64,000 nt of DNA from Fimisoma sp964619315. Its GTDB lineage: Bacteria; Bacillota; Clostridia; Peptostreptococcales; Anaerovoracaceae. Both the position numbers and the translations under genes were made by a program. The stretch covers positions 1 through 64,000 of the forward strand of contig CAZUEH010000004.1 in NCBI GenBank assembly GCA_964619315.1, in the 5' to 3' direction. Of this stretch, positions 7,894-16,399 are shown in pieces; the stretch's first letter is position 1; every line of letters starts with the position of its first letter. Under the pieces are notes generated by a model, which was not told the DNA's origin, did no database searches, and saw only the letters and a list, made by a program, of their open reading frames with translations.

Positions 7894-9297
7894 TTACATT
7901 GTAATGAAGATGAATCTTAGGCAGAATAACAATCCGATGATTCCAACCATGATATCCTTCTTCTGGAATTTTCCTGTGAGGATAGCGATTAAAGTGTAAG
8001 CGATTGAACCAATACCAATACCGTTAGCTATTGAGTAAGTCAAAGGCATCATTATTAAAGTCAAGAATGCAGGAGCAGCAGATTGCATATCTGACATGTC
8101 TACACGCTTGAAGTTTCCAAGCATCAATACTCCTACATAAATAAGAGCAGGTGCTGTTGCACATCCTGGAACGATGCTTGCCAATGGGCTTAAGAATAAG
8201 CAAACGAAGAAGCATGCAGCTACCACTAAACTGGTTAGCCCTGTTCTACCGCCAGCAGCAACGCCGGATGCAGACTCTACGAAAGTTGTACAAGTTGAAG
8301 TTCCTAATACTGCACCAGATACAGTTGCGATTGAGTCGCAAGCCATACATTTGTCTAAATCTTCTGGGTCGCCGTTTTCGTCAAGCATACCTGCCTGTGC
8401 AGAAGTTCCATAAAGAGTTCCGATAGTATCAAACATATCAACCAAGCAGAAAGTAATTATGTACATTATAGCGCTGAAGATACCGCCTACAAAAGCAGGG
8501 CTAAACGCATTCTGCCAAGAAGCTGCTTTGAATACTCCGGATACACCAACATCTGCGAAGTCCTTGAAAGACTGTCCGATTTGACCAACATCGAATGAAG
8601 GTACTGATCCTGTTGAAATGTAGTAAAGAACTGTAGTCGCTAAAATACCAATAATTACATTGCCCTTAATGTTTAGCTTTTGAAGAATTACGATAATCAT
8701 AAATCCTACTAATGCTAACAATGCAGGCATTACTGTAGCAATTCCATCACCAGCAATTGCCCCATGAATGTCTACAAACTGAGTCAATGTGTATGGGTTA
8801 GCCTGAATGATTCCTACATTTTGGAATCCTATAAAAGTTATGAACAGACCGATACCTGCTGGAATTGCCTTTTTTAATGAATCAGGCATTGCCTTTGCAA
8901 TATATGCTCTTGCTCCTGTCAAAGATAAACCCATGAAGATGATACCAGAAATCAGTATGATAACTAAACCTGCCTGATATCCTGCAACAGCATCTCCTCC
9001 TGTAATTACCTGAGGTAAGATAAAGCTTACGAAAAAGAATGAGTTAAGACCCATACCGCAAGCCTGTGCAAAAGGCTTCTTAGCATAAAGTGCCATCAAA
9101 AGTGTACCTATTGTAGCAGCTAAGATTGATGCAACATATACAGCATTCCAAATATTGCCTAGGCCTTCTGTAAATCCTGTCACTTGGTTAGGATTAACAA
9201 AAACGATATATGCCATAGCAAAGAACGTAGTAAAACCCGCAACAACTTCGGTTCTTACTGTTGAGCCATGCTCAGAAATTTTGAAAAATTTGTCCAT
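7894..9297 (-). CDS. NCS2 family purine permease (AzgA/PbuG-like)
   Basis: Multi-pass inner-membrane symporter of the adenine/guanine/hypoxanthine branch (COG2252 type). It carries the family N-terminus EVVAGFTTFFAMAYIVFVNP, the region CGMGLNSFF and the later SASGVAAGGRTGLTS segment. I place the start at the ATG at 9297 (MDKFFKISEHG), which has a GAAGGAAA site and gives a normal length of 467 residues. The 30 extra upstream codons lack a ribosome binding site. Promoter at 9359-9387. The short leader leaves no room for a purine riboswitch. Confidence 0.92.
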   Translation of the reverse strand: MDKFFKISEHGSTVRTEVVAGFTTFFAMAYIVFVNPNQVTGFTEGLGNIWNAVYVASILAATIGTLLMALYAKKPFAQACGMGLNSFFFVSFILPQVITGGDAVAGYQAGLVIILISGIIFMGLSLTGARAYIAKAMPDSLKKAIPAGIGLFITFIGFQNVGIIQANPYTLTQFVDIHGAIAGDGIATVMPALLALVGFMIIVILQKLNIKGNVIIGILATTVLYYISTGSVPSFDVGQIGQSFKDFADVGVSGVFKAASWQNAFSPAFVGGIFSAIMYIITFCLVDMFDTIGTLYGTSAQAGMLDENGDPEDLDKCMACDSIATVSGAVLGTSTCTTFVESASGVAAGGRTGLTSLVVAACFFVCLFLSPLASIVPGCATAPALIYVGVLMLGNFKRVDMSDMQSAAPAFLTLIMMPLTYSIANGIGIGSIAYTLIAILTGKFQKKDIMVGIIGLLFCLRFIFITM

Positions 9298-9358
9298 TAT
9301 TCCGTTTTCCTTCCTTCTAAAAAATATGATGAATAGATAAATAAAATCTAACATTCTT

Positions 9359-9387
9359 GTTATATCATTTTGCCACTTTATTTGCAA
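9359..9387 (-). promoter_or_regulatory. Sigma-A promoter of the NCS2 permease
   Basis: On the minus strand TTGCAA (9387-9382), 17-nt spacer, TATAAC (9364-9359). The predicted 5' UTR is about 55 nt. Confidence 0.75.
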
Positions 9388-9462
9388 GGGATGTACGACT
9401 TTTTTTATATATTCATGGTGGTTTTTAGCCGATACATCAATTTTTTATGTCATTTTTCGAAC

Positions 9463-9497
9463 AAAAAAGCGAACCCTCTAACTTAAGGTTCGCTTTT
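9463..9497 (-). terminator. Intrinsic terminator after the HD-domain gene
   Basis: AAAAGCGAACC / GGTTCGCTTTT perfect 11-bp stem with a T run on the minus strand. Confidence 0.85.
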
Positions 9498-9512
9498 GAC
9501 TTTTATGTGTCC

Positions 9513-10064
9513 TTATGCATCTTCGCAGATCTTCATTGCCTCAAGAGTCATTTTCATAAGTTCATCAAGTTCCCAGCCTAACATCTCTGCTCCCTTGACT
9601 ATTACATCCCTCTCGCAGCCTTCTGCGAATCTCTTATCTTTGAATTTTTTCTTGAGAGATTTTAGCTCCATATCCTTGCAGCTCTTTGACGGTCTCACTA
9701 AAGCCGTCGCTCCTATAAGGCCTGTCAATTCATCGCAGGCAAAAAGGACTTTTTCCATCTGATGCTCTGGCTCAACATCGCAGCACGCTCCATATCCGTG
9801 AGATACGATTGCATGGATCATCTTTTCATCTACTCCTGCTGCTTCAAGAAGTTCTGGTGCCTTCTTACAGTGCTCATCTGACCACATTTCAAAATCTATG
9901 TCATGTAGTAGTCCAACGGTACCCCAAAATTCTATTTCATCTCCATATCCCAATTTTTCTGCAAAATAGCGCATAGTTCCTTCAACCATTTTGCCGTGAT
10001 GAATATGAAAATCTTCTTTGTTGTATTTTTTTAATAGCTCAAGCGCTTCTTCTCTATTGATCAT
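9513..10064 (-). CDS. HD-domain hydrolase
   Basis: Putative metal-dependent phosphohydrolase of the HD superfamily, 183 residues. The conserved pattern is visible as an early His (HIHHGKMVEGTMRYFAEKLG), the HD doublet in GLLHDIDFE, the conserved His in AIVSHGYG and an Asp in ACDELTGLIGA. The substrate is unknown; relatives act on nucleotides. It ends 5' of a terminator and lies 19 bp from the DMT transporter gene upstream on the same strand, so the two are probably co-transcribed. Confidence 0.8.
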   Translation of the reverse strand: MINREEALELLKKYNKEDFHIHHGKMVEGTMRYFAEKLGYGDEIEFWGTVGLLHDIDFEMWSDEHCKKAPELLEAAGVDEKMIHAIVSHGYGACCDVEPEHQMEKVLFACDELTGLIGATALVRPSKSCKDMELKSLKKKFKDKRFAEGCERDVIVKGAEMLGWELDELMKMTLEAMKICEDA

Positions 10065-10083
10065 ATATTATGCCTCGCTCTTT

Positions 10084-10995
10084 CTAATTTTTCTTTTTCT
10101 CAGGTAACTGTGAAATTATAACTGCCACAAATATTATTGCACATCCTGAAAGCTCACGTACTGACATTGTTTCATGAAGCAGTATAGCTCCGAATACAAC
10201 GGCAAACACCGATTCCAAACTCATTATGAGTGAAGCAACTGTAGGTTCTGCGTGTTTCTGCCCAACCACTTGGAAAGTGTATCCAATTCCGCAGGACAAC
10301 ATACCTGCATATAAAAGCGGTAGCCAACAATCTAATATTGCGTTTATATCTGGGCTTTCAAATATAAACATGCATACTATGCCGACAATTCCAGCAGTAA
10401 GGAACTGGATGCATGAAAGTTTAATTCCATCATTTTTTGCAACAAAGTGATCCACTGTCATAATGTGTCCTGCAAAACATACTGCACACAGCAGCACCAA
10501 CATATCTCCAAAGGCAATTGTAAATGACGCGTCAGTCATGCAAAGCAGATAAAGTCCTATCGCTCCTAACAAAACGCATAGCCACATTATCGGTCTTACC
10601 CTTTTTCTTAGAAGTATGCTCAAAACTGGCACTACTACAACATACAAAGTTGTTATAAAACCTGCTTTGCCTGCAGTCGTATAGCTTACTCCAAATTGCT
10701 GAAATGAGCTTGCTGCAAACAGTGCTAAACCGCAGCAAATGCCACCAATAAGTAGGTCCTTATTCTTTTTAGTTTTTTCTGCTGGGGTTAACGCTTCTTC
10801 CTGCGCCACTTTAGAACCACTTTTATTCATAAGTAGAACAACCGGAATAAGTACTAATCCACCTATCAATGTACGAAGTCCATTGAAAGTAAAAGGTTCG
10901 ATATAGTCCATTCCACTCTTTTGAGCCACGAATGCCGATCCCCATATCAATGCGGTGAACAGCAGTAAAATATTACTTTGCATTTTCTTGCTCAT
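10084..10995 (-). CDS. DMT superfamily (EamA) transporter
   Basis: A 303-residue membrane protein with about ten hydrophobic segments arranged as two EamA repeats, the usual layout of drug/metabolite exporters. The first repeat begins NILLLFTALIWGSAFVAQK and the second around FGDMLVLLCAVCFAGHI. The substrate cannot be told from sequence. It is followed on the same strand by the HD-domain gene. Its promoter is at 11036-11064. Confidence 0.88.
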   Translation of the reverse strand: MSKKMQSNILLLFTALIWGSAFVAQKSGMDYIEPFTFNGLRTLIGGLVLIPVVLLMNKSGSKVAQEEALTPAEKTKKNKDLLIGGICCGLALFAASSFQQFGVSYTTAGKAGFITTLYVVVVPVLSILLRKRVRPIMWLCVLLGAIGLYLLCMTDASFTIAFGDMLVLLCAVCFAGHIMTVDHFVAKNDGIKLSCIQFLTAGIVGIVCMFIFESPDINAILDCWLPLLYAGMLSCGIGYTFQVVGQKHAEPTVASLIMSLESVFAVVFGAILLHETMSVRELSGCAIIFVAVIISQLPEKKKN

Positions 10996-11035
10996 AGTTT
11001 TTCCTCTTCTTTTGAATTATTAAGTCATCGCCTTA

Positions 11036-11064
11036 ATTCTATCAAAATACTGTCACTGTTGCAA
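11036..11064 (-). promoter_or_regulatory. Sigma-A promoter of the DMT transporter
   Basis: On the minus strand TTGCAA (11064-11059), 17-nt spacer, TAGAAT (11041-11036). Confidence 0.75.
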
Positions 11065-11108
11065 CACTACTATTACACATGGTCCGTCTTTTTTTTCGGC
11101 AGTTTATA

Positions 11109-11117
11109 TGGTATAAT
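11109..11117 (+). promoter_or_regulatory. Extended -10 promoter of the cob operon
   Basis: TGGTATAAT forms an extended -10 (TGnTATAAT). The matching -35 position is only a T run, so recognition would depend on the extended -10. It implies a leader of about 120 nt that carries the dispersed repeat. Confidence 0.55.
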
Positions 11118-11142
11118 TAGGTTTGTGTTACGCAAAACTAAA

Positions 11143-11194
11143 GGATTCAGCGATAATGATACCATTGGCCTAAGTGTCTATGGGCTGAATTTTA
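11143..11194 (+). repeat. Solo diverged copy of the 4.2-kb repeat
   Basis: The core CATTGGCCTAAG, one changed base, then GTCTATGGGCT and AAT matches the minus-strand reading of the repeat at 4149-4276. The UUGGCC / GGGCU hairpin is kept here through different G-U pairs. It lies in the 5' leader of the cob operon. Confidence 0.6.
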
Positions 11195-11246
11195 TAATAA
11201 TATAACAAGTTAACAGCTATCTTTCCTATAAGAAAGAGGACTATCT

Positions 11247-12023
11247 ATGCAAAGCCTAAAAGAACAACTTTATATCGCAACATTTCAAGACAATGCAATA
11301 GAAGTTGCTTCTGATTATGGGGTGGGTTTGGAAATCAACCACACTTGCATATCTAACTCTCTCGATCCGGAAAACAGGGATAATCTAATTGCGCAAATAC
11401 GCGCCGACATTGCGAAGTCTAATACTGACAATGCACTGCTTCATGGCCCTTTTACAGAACTTTATCCGGCAGCAATTGATTATCGCTCTCGCCTCATGGC
11501 AAAGGAAAGACTCGAAGAAGCTTTCAAGGTTTGCCAAGCCATCAATGTAAACAAAATGATTGTACACACTGGATGGCTTCCTTTTATATATTTCAAAGGT
11601 TGGCAAGCAGAAAAGGGCGCTCAGTTTTGGCAAAATTTCATGGCCGATAAACCAAATGACTTTTCAATATACATAGAAAATGTTTTGGAAGACGAACCGT
11701 ATATGCTAAAAGATATGATGGAACAAATATCCGATAGCCGAATAAAATTGTGCCTCGATATAGGCCACGCTAACGCCATGACCTCCCCCGACATTTTAGT
11801 CGAAGAGTGGATACAGGTTTTATCCCATTACATAGGGCATTTCCACTTGCATAACAATGACGGTACTGCCGACAGTCACGGGCCTTTTGGCGAAGGCTCC
11901 ATGAATATGAACTCAATTTTTAACACTATACAAAAATATTGCAAACAAAATGTTACCTTTACTGTAGAGGCACGAAATTGTCTTTCTTGCATGGAATGGT
12001 TAACTGAACATAAATATATATAA
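11247..12023 (+). CDS. Sugar phosphate isomerase/epimerase-like TIM barrel protein
   Basis: A 258-residue protein of the xylose isomerase-like/AP endonuclease 2 fold. Metal-ligand-like motifs are visible: an early HGPFTEL, HTGWLPF in the middle, CLDIGHANA and HFHLHNNDG near the C-terminus. The start ATG follows AAGAGGAC. It is the first gene of the cobalamin operon and ends 12 bp before cobT. The reaction is unknown; its position suggests a link to ribazole or lower-ligand metabolism, but that is inference. Confidence 0.75.
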   Translation: MQSLKEQLYIATFQDNAIEVASDYGVGLEINHTCISNSLDPENRDNLIAQIRADIAKSNTDNALLHGPFTELYPAAIDYRSRLMAKERLEEAFKVCQAINVNKMIVHTGWLPFIYFKGWQAEKGAQFWQNFMADKPNDFSIYIENVLEDEPYMLKDMMEQISDSRIKLCLDIGHANAMTSPDILVEEWIQVLSHYIGHFHLHNNDGTADSHGPFGEGSMNMNSIFNTIQKYCKQNVTFTVEARNCLSCMEWLTEHKYI

Positions 12024-12035
12024 AGGAGACTAATT

Positions 12036-13166
12036 GTGGAAAATCGTTTAACAGAAATACTAATCGCCATAGACAGAGATGGCGCTTTGGATAAAAATGC
12101 TATAGAAGCAGCAGAAGCTCGTCAAAAAATTCTTGCAAAGCCAACAGGCGCTTTAGGAACTTTAGAAGACATTTCTATTAAAATGGCAGGAATCACGGGC
12201 AACGTAAAAAACTATGTTCAAAAAAGAGGCATAGTTATTATGTCTGCCGATAATGGCGTAGTAGATGAAGGCGTGGCTTCGGCTCCCCAGTCTGTAACTT
12301 TGTCTCAGACCATAAATTTTACTAGACACTTTACAGGAGTTAGCGCCATTGCCAAGCATTTTGGCATAGATTTGTTGGTAGTTGACATGGGAGTTAAACT
12401 ACCTATTCCGCAACGTTTATACGCAGATTCGCCTGTTGACGGTGATAAAGTAACTGACAAGATTTGGAATAAAAGCCTTGGAAAAGGCACAAGGAACTTA
12501 GCAAAAGAGCCTGCCATGACCAGAAGCCAAGCCCTAGAAGCAATACTTACTGGCATAGACGCAGTTGCCGCCTTTAAGTCTTGTAACTACGACCTATTTG
12601 GCATCGGCGAAATGGGTATCGGCAACACTACTACTAGTGCCTGTGTTTTATCCGCTCTTACCGGGGCTACTGGAGAAGACGTAGTTGGAAGAGGTGGCGG
12701 ACTTAATGACCAAGGTCTCGCCAAAAAAGTCCACATAGTTAACAAAGCTGCTGCTTCTTGCAAAGGCGACGAAGTTATAGATATTTTAGCCACCGTAGGC
12801 GGGTTTGATATATGTGCCATGACAGGAGCATTTCTTGGTGCTGCATATTACAGACTTCCCGTAGTGGTTGATGGATATATTTCCGCAGTTGCGGCTCTCG
12901 CAGCTACTAAACTTGCACCGAACGTGTTTAATTTCTTGTTTGGCTCTCACCTTTCCAAAGAGCAAGGCTACAAAATTGCTGTTGATGAGATTGGCATAAG
13001 TCCTTACTTTGATTTAGGAATGCGACTTGGCGAAGGTAGCGGTTGTCCAATTAGTTTTAACATAATAGAAACGGCCTGTGCTGCAATGAATGAAATGGCA
13101 ACTTTTGAAGAAGGGGCCATAAACGCGGACTACCTTGAAGAAGGCGAGAAAGGAAATTTCTTTTAA
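12036..13166 (+). CDS. cobT: Nicotinate-nucleotide-dimethylbenzimidazole phosphoribosyltransferase CobT
   Basis: Activates the lower-ligand base of cobalamin by forming alpha-ribazole 5'-phosphate from NaMN. Recognisable features are the KPTGALGTLEDIS region near residue 31, the GEMGIGNTTTSA motif in the middle and the MRLGEGSG motif with the catalytic Glu near 330. The length of 376 residues is close to the usual 350-360, with a short acidic tail. It begins with GTG after AAAGGAG. The final TAA overlaps the ATG of cobU by one base. Confidence 0.95.
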   Translation: MENRLTEILIAIDRDGALDKNAIEAAEARQKILAKPTGALGTLEDISIKMAGITGNVKNYVQKRGIVIMSADNGVVDEGVASAPQSVTLSQTINFTRHFTGVSAIAKHFGIDLLVVDMGVKLPIPQRLYADSPVDGDKVTDKIWNKSLGKGTRNLAKEPAMTRSQALEAILTGIDAVAAFKSCNYDLFGIGEMGIGNTTTSACVLSALTGATGEDVVGRGGGLNDQGLAKKVHIVNKAAASCKGDEVIDILATVGGFDICAMTGAFLGAAYYRLPVVVDGYISAVAALAATKLAPNVFNFLFGSHLSKEQGYKIAVDEIGISPYFDLGMRLGEGSGCPISFNIIETACAAMNEMATFEEGAINADYLEEGEKGNFF

Positions 13167-13717
13167 TGAACACTTTTATTAGCGGTGGCTGTAAAAATGG
13201 CAAGTCCTATCATGCACAGCACATGGCTAAATCATTAGCAAATGATACGAAGCTTCCTCTATACTATTTAGCCACAATGATTCCCGTTGACCAAGAGGAC
13301 GAGGATAGAATTCAGCGTCATCTTAAAGAGCGTGAAGGTTGGGGGTTTGATACCATAGAGCAAGGTGTCGACATATGCCAATGCCTAAGCGGCACCACAG
13401 TTTCGGGAGCAAAAGTCAATCCAAATGGAGTTTTTCTTTTGGACAGTGTTACGGCATTGCTTTCTAACGAAATGTTCAAACCAGACGGCTCTGTAGACTT
13501 AGATGCGCCACAGCGGTTGGCAGATCAGCTTAGTGAATTTGCTAGCTTAACAGGCAATACTATATTCGTCTCTGACTACATCTATTCAGACGCGTTTTTA
13601 TATGAAGACCTTACAGAAAAATATCGCCAAGGATTGGCCTTTATAGATAAAACTCTCGCAAAGACTTGCGAGCAAGTCATTGAAGTGACTTACGGATTTA
13701 CTAATCAATACAAATAG
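13166..13717 (+). CDS. cobU: Adenosylcobinamide kinase / guanylyltransferase CobU
   Basis: Phosphorylates and then guanylylates adenosylcobinamide to give AdoCbi-GDP. The P-loop is SGGCKNGKS at the N-terminus, followed by YLATMIPVDQEDEDRIQRHLKEREGWG, of which EDRIQRH is the family hallmark. The FLLDSVTALLSNE segment and a C-terminal DKTLAKTCEQVIEVTYG follow. The length is 183 residues, normal for the family. It overlaps cobT and is followed 7 bp later by cobS. Confidence 0.93.
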   Translation: MNTFISGGCKNGKSYHAQHMAKSLANDTKLPLYYLATMIPVDQEDEDRIQRHLKEREGWGFDTIEQGVDICQCLSGTTVSGAKVNPNGVFLLDSVTALLSNEMFKPDGSVDLDAPQRLADQLSEFASLTGNTIFVSDYIYSDAFLYEDLTEKYRQGLAFIDKTLAKTCEQVIEVTYGFTNQYK

Positions 13718-13724
13718 GGGGGAT

Positions 13725-14495
13725 TTGATGAAACTTATTACGGGACTATTTATGGCATGGGGGAACTTTTTAGTTTTGCCTTGCCCAAACAAAAAGTGGG
13801 ATAACGATTTGAAGAATTACATGCTTGGCTTTCTGCCAACCGTTGGACTTATAATTGGCTCCATTTGGACAGGATGTTGCATTTTGTTCATCTGGCTTAG
13901 CACCCCATATCTGGTACTTTCTTTTATACTGACCTTTGCACTGTTCGCTCTTTGCGGCTTCATGCATTTAGATGGGTTCATGGATTGCTGTGATGCAATT
14001 ATGTCAAGAAAGCCTTTAGAGCAAAAACAGGAAATCTTAAAAGACTCTCACTGCGGAGCTTTTTCCGTTGTCAGCGTTTGCTTCATGATTTTAGCATATT
14101 ATGCTTTTGTTTCTACTGCTCTGAGCGGTGGTATAGATTTTATTGACCTTATTATGATTCCTGTAATCAGCCGAAGCGTTACTGCTCTCAATGTGATACT
14201 AAGAAAACCTATCGGTCACAGTCAATATGCAAAAGGCGCGGGTGCTGAGGATAAGGATCAAAAGAAAAAGGCAATTATACTTATATTAGTACAACTACTT
14301 ATATTTTGTGGCCTCGGACTTTTCTTTGCCACATATTTGGTTCCAACACTATTTGTAATTGGCGCCACTGCAATAAGCACATATTTGGCAACAGTCTTTG
14401 CAAAAAGACAACTTGGTGGCATGAGCGGTGACATCGCTGGATACGCTATTGTCTGGGGTGAGCTTTTTGGAATCCTTGCCTTGTTGATTCTTTAG
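13725..14495 (+). CDS. cobS: Adenosylcobinamide-GDP ribazoletransferase CobS
   Basis: Membrane enzyme that joins AdoCbi-GDP with alpha-ribazole (phosphate), the last joining step of B12 assembly. The key motif HLDGFMDCCDAIMSRK (around residues 83-98) carries the metal-binding Asp residues, and LGGMSGDIAGYAIVWGE sits near the C-terminus. About six hydrophobic segments are visible over 256 residues. A GGGGGG-type ribosome binding site precedes the start. Confidence 0.94.
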   Translation: MMKLITGLFMAWGNFLVLPCPNKKWDNDLKNYMLGFLPTVGLIIGSIWTGCCILFIWLSTPYLVLSFILTFALFALCGFMHLDGFMDCCDAIMSRKPLEQKQEILKDSHCGAFSVVSVCFMILAYYAFVSTALSGGIDFIDLIMIPVISRSVTALNVILRKPIGHSQYAKGAGAEDKDQKKKAIILILVQLLIFCGLGLFFATYLVPTLFVIGATAISTYLATVFAKRQLGGMSGDIAGYAIVWGELFGILALLIL

Positions 14496-14504
14496 GAGGA
14501 ATAT

Positions 14505-14882
14505 ATGATTTTAATTTTTGGCGGAGCTTATCAAGGAAAGCTGGATTTTGCTAAAGAAACCTTTGGCGTCGCTGACCAAGATGTAAGGTACTGCGAGGAA
14601 AATCAGGATCTTGACTTGTCTGGAAAAGTCATCTGTCATATGGAAAAATTGTTTTTAGCCTTATCAAAGGCAGGTATAGAGCCCAAAGATTTTTTAGACA
14701 CCCACAGAGAAACTCTCGCCGACAAAATATTGATAGTTGACGATATTTCACAAGGAGTGGTTCCATTAGATTTTCAGCTAAGAGCTTGGCGTGAAGCAAC
14801 CGGCAGAGCCATGTTGTACCTCACAAAGGAAGCCAATCAAGTATATAGAGTTTTTTGCGGCATCGGCCAGCAAATCAAATAA
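14505..14882 (+). CDS. CobU-like protein with degenerate P-loop
   Basis: A 125-residue shortened relative of CobU/CobP. The N-terminus ILIFGGAYQGKLDFA resembles the CobU P-loop but has Leu where Ser/Thr should follow GK, and the EDRIQRH region is missing. The C-terminal half matches CobU: ILIVDDISQGVVPLD, then RAWREATGRAMLYLTKEANQVYRVFCGIGQQIK in pattern. It lies between cobS and the phosphatase with 9-bp gaps, so it is part of the operon. It could assist or regulate CobU, act on another intermediate, or be decaying. Catalysis is doubtful. Confidence 0.7.
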   Translation: MILIFGGAYQGKLDFAKETFGVADQDVRYCEENQDLDLSGKVICHMEKLFLALSKAGIEPKDFLDTHRETLADKILIVDDISQGVVPLDFQLRAWREATGRAMLYLTKEANQVYRVFCGIGQQIK

Positions 14883-14891
14883 GGAGAAATT

Positions 14892-15500
14892 ATGGCATCT
14901 TGCATTCATTTTATAAGGCACGGCCTAACCGAAGGCGTAGTTAACAAGTGGTACTACGGCTGGAAAGACCTCCCTCTCATCGAGGAAGGGGTTAAGGCTA
15001 TTGAAGAATTAAAAAAACAAGGTATTTATCCGACGGCTGAAAACGCCAACTTTTTTACCTCTGGTATGAAAAGAGCTAATCAGACATTGGATGTAATCTT
15101 CGGTAACAAGCCATATAAGGCTATCGAAAATTTAAAAGAAATGAATTTTGGTCATTGGGAGTGCAAAACTTTTGATGAGCTAAAAACCTTAGACGGTTTC
15201 GACGAATGGATGAGCGACAAAACAGGAACTTTTGCTTTTCCTGGCGGCGAATCTGCTATGAGTTTTTATGAAAGAACTAAAAAGGGATTTGACGAACTTT
15301 TGCTTCATCATCAGGCAAAAGGTCAAGAAATAGAATCCCCTGAGTCTGTTACAGTATGTCACGGCGGAGTCATTGCTGCTTCAATGTGCGCGCTGTTAGA
15401 CAAACCTCAAGACACATTTTGGGAATGGATTCCAGCACCAGGCAGAGGTTATACCATCTACTTCGACGGCACCAAAGCTATCGGCTACGAAAAAATATAA
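14892..15500 (+). CDS. Histidine phosphatase family protein, probable alpha-ribazole phosphatase (CobC-like)
   Basis: Would remove the 5'-phosphate from alpha-ribazole phosphate or cobalamin phosphate in B12 assembly. The phosphoglycerate-mutase-like RHG catalytic motif is in CIHFIRHGLTEG and the second catalytic His in VTVCHGGVIAA. The length of 202 residues suits the family. The CobC assignment rests mainly on its place as last gene of the cob operon; many family members have other substrates. A terminator follows at 15509. Confidence 0.8.
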   Translation: MASCIHFIRHGLTEGVVNKWYYGWKDLPLIEEGVKAIEELKKQGIYPTAENANFFTSGMKRANQTLDVIFGNKPYKAIENLKEMNFGHWECKTFDELKTLDGFDEWMSDKTGTFAFPGGESAMSFYERTKKGFDELLLHHQAKGQEIESPESVTVCHGGVIAASMCALLDKPQDTFWEWIPAPGRGYTIYFDGTKAIGYEKI

Positions 15501-15508
15501 ATGAACCT

Positions 15509-15549
15509 AAAAAGGCTGCCCTTACAAAAGTAAGGACAGCCTTTTTTTT
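15509..15549. terminator. Bidirectional terminator between cob and met operons
   Basis: AAAAGGCTGCCCTTAC / GTAAGGACAGCCTTTT near-perfect stem with T runs on both strands, serving converging operons. Confidence 0.9.
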
Positions 15550-15556
15550 AATCTTC

Positions 15557-16375
15557 TTAGAACAGTGCAACTACTGCGCCTGCATAAGTTTTTTCCATGA
15601 ATTCTTTTACTTCTTCGGATTGAAGAGCCGCTATTAACGCTTTGATTTTGTCGCTATTTTCATTGCCCTTTGCAACAGCTATGATGTTTGCATAAGCTTC
15701 TGCCGCTTCTGAATCGCCAGCTTCGATTGCTAACGCATCAGCCAACTTAAGGCCTCCACCGATTGCATAGTTTCCATTGATTACTGCCATGTCAACATCG
15801 CGAAGAACTCTTGGTAGCTGCGCTGCTTCCATCTCTACGATTTCAAGGCCTAGTGGGTTTGCAACTATATCTAACTTAGTTGCCAAGAATCCTGCATTTG
15901 GATCAAGTTTGATTAGTCCCTGTGCTTCAAGAAGCTTAAGTGCTCTACCTTCATTTGTTCCATCGTTAGGAACCGCAACTTCTGCTCCCTTTTTAAGGTC
16001 TGCTGTCTTTGCAGTTTTTCCTGCATAAAGAGCAAATGGCTCATAGTGGATTGTACCTGCACTTACTAAGTCTGTTCCGTTTTCATCATTGTAATTGTTC
16101 AGGTAGCTGATGTGCTGGAAATAGTTAGCATCCAAATCTCCATCTGTAACAGCTTTATTTGGAAGGATATAGTCGTTATATTCAACGATTTCTAATGTGT
16201 ATCCATCTTCTGCCAACTTGTCGCCAAGGATTTCAAGAACTTCTGCGTGAGGTGCTGGTGTTGCACCTACTCTTATAACCTTGTCGTCCGCATCCTTTTT
16301 GCCACATCCTGTAAGTCCAAGTGTTGCTGTAAGAACAAGGGTCAATATCAGTACGCTTGCAATTTTCTTTTTCAT
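15557..16375 (-). CDS. metQ: Methionine ABC transporter substrate-binding lipoprotein MetQ
   Basis: Extracellular lipid-anchored receptor of the methionine importer. The signal peptide MKKKIASVLILTLVLTATLG ends in the lipobox LTGC, with the lipidated Cys at residue 24. The NlpA/MetQ body follows (RVGATPAPHAEVLEILGD, VPNDGTNEGRALKLL). The length of 272 residues is normal. It is the last gene of metN-metI-metQ, 24 bp after metI, and ends against the converging cob operon. Confidence 0.95.
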   Translation of the reverse strand: MKKKIASVLILTLVLTATLGLTGCGKKDADDKVIRVGATPAPHAEVLEILGDKLAEDGYTLEIVEYNDYILPNKAVTDGDLDANYFQHISYLNNYNDENGTDLVSAGTIHYEPFALYAGKTAKTADLKKGAEVAVPNDGTNEGRALKLLEAQGLIKLDPNAGFLATKLDIVANPLGLEIVEMEAAQLPRVLRDVDMAVINGNYAIGGGLKLADALAIEAGDSEAAEAYANIIAVAKGNENSDKIKALIAALQSEEVKEFMEKTYAGAVVALF

Positions 16376-16399
16376 AACTAGTCTCCTTTTCTTATCTTT

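Noticed and set aside
9298..9460. Purine riboswitch before the NCS2 permease
   Set aside because: The predicted leader is only about 55 nt and shows none of the purine aptamer's conserved loops.
11100..11246. Cobalamin riboswitch before the cob operon
   Set aside because: The leader is about 120 nt and lacks a recognisable B12 box (GCCACTG type); it mostly holds the dispersed repeat.
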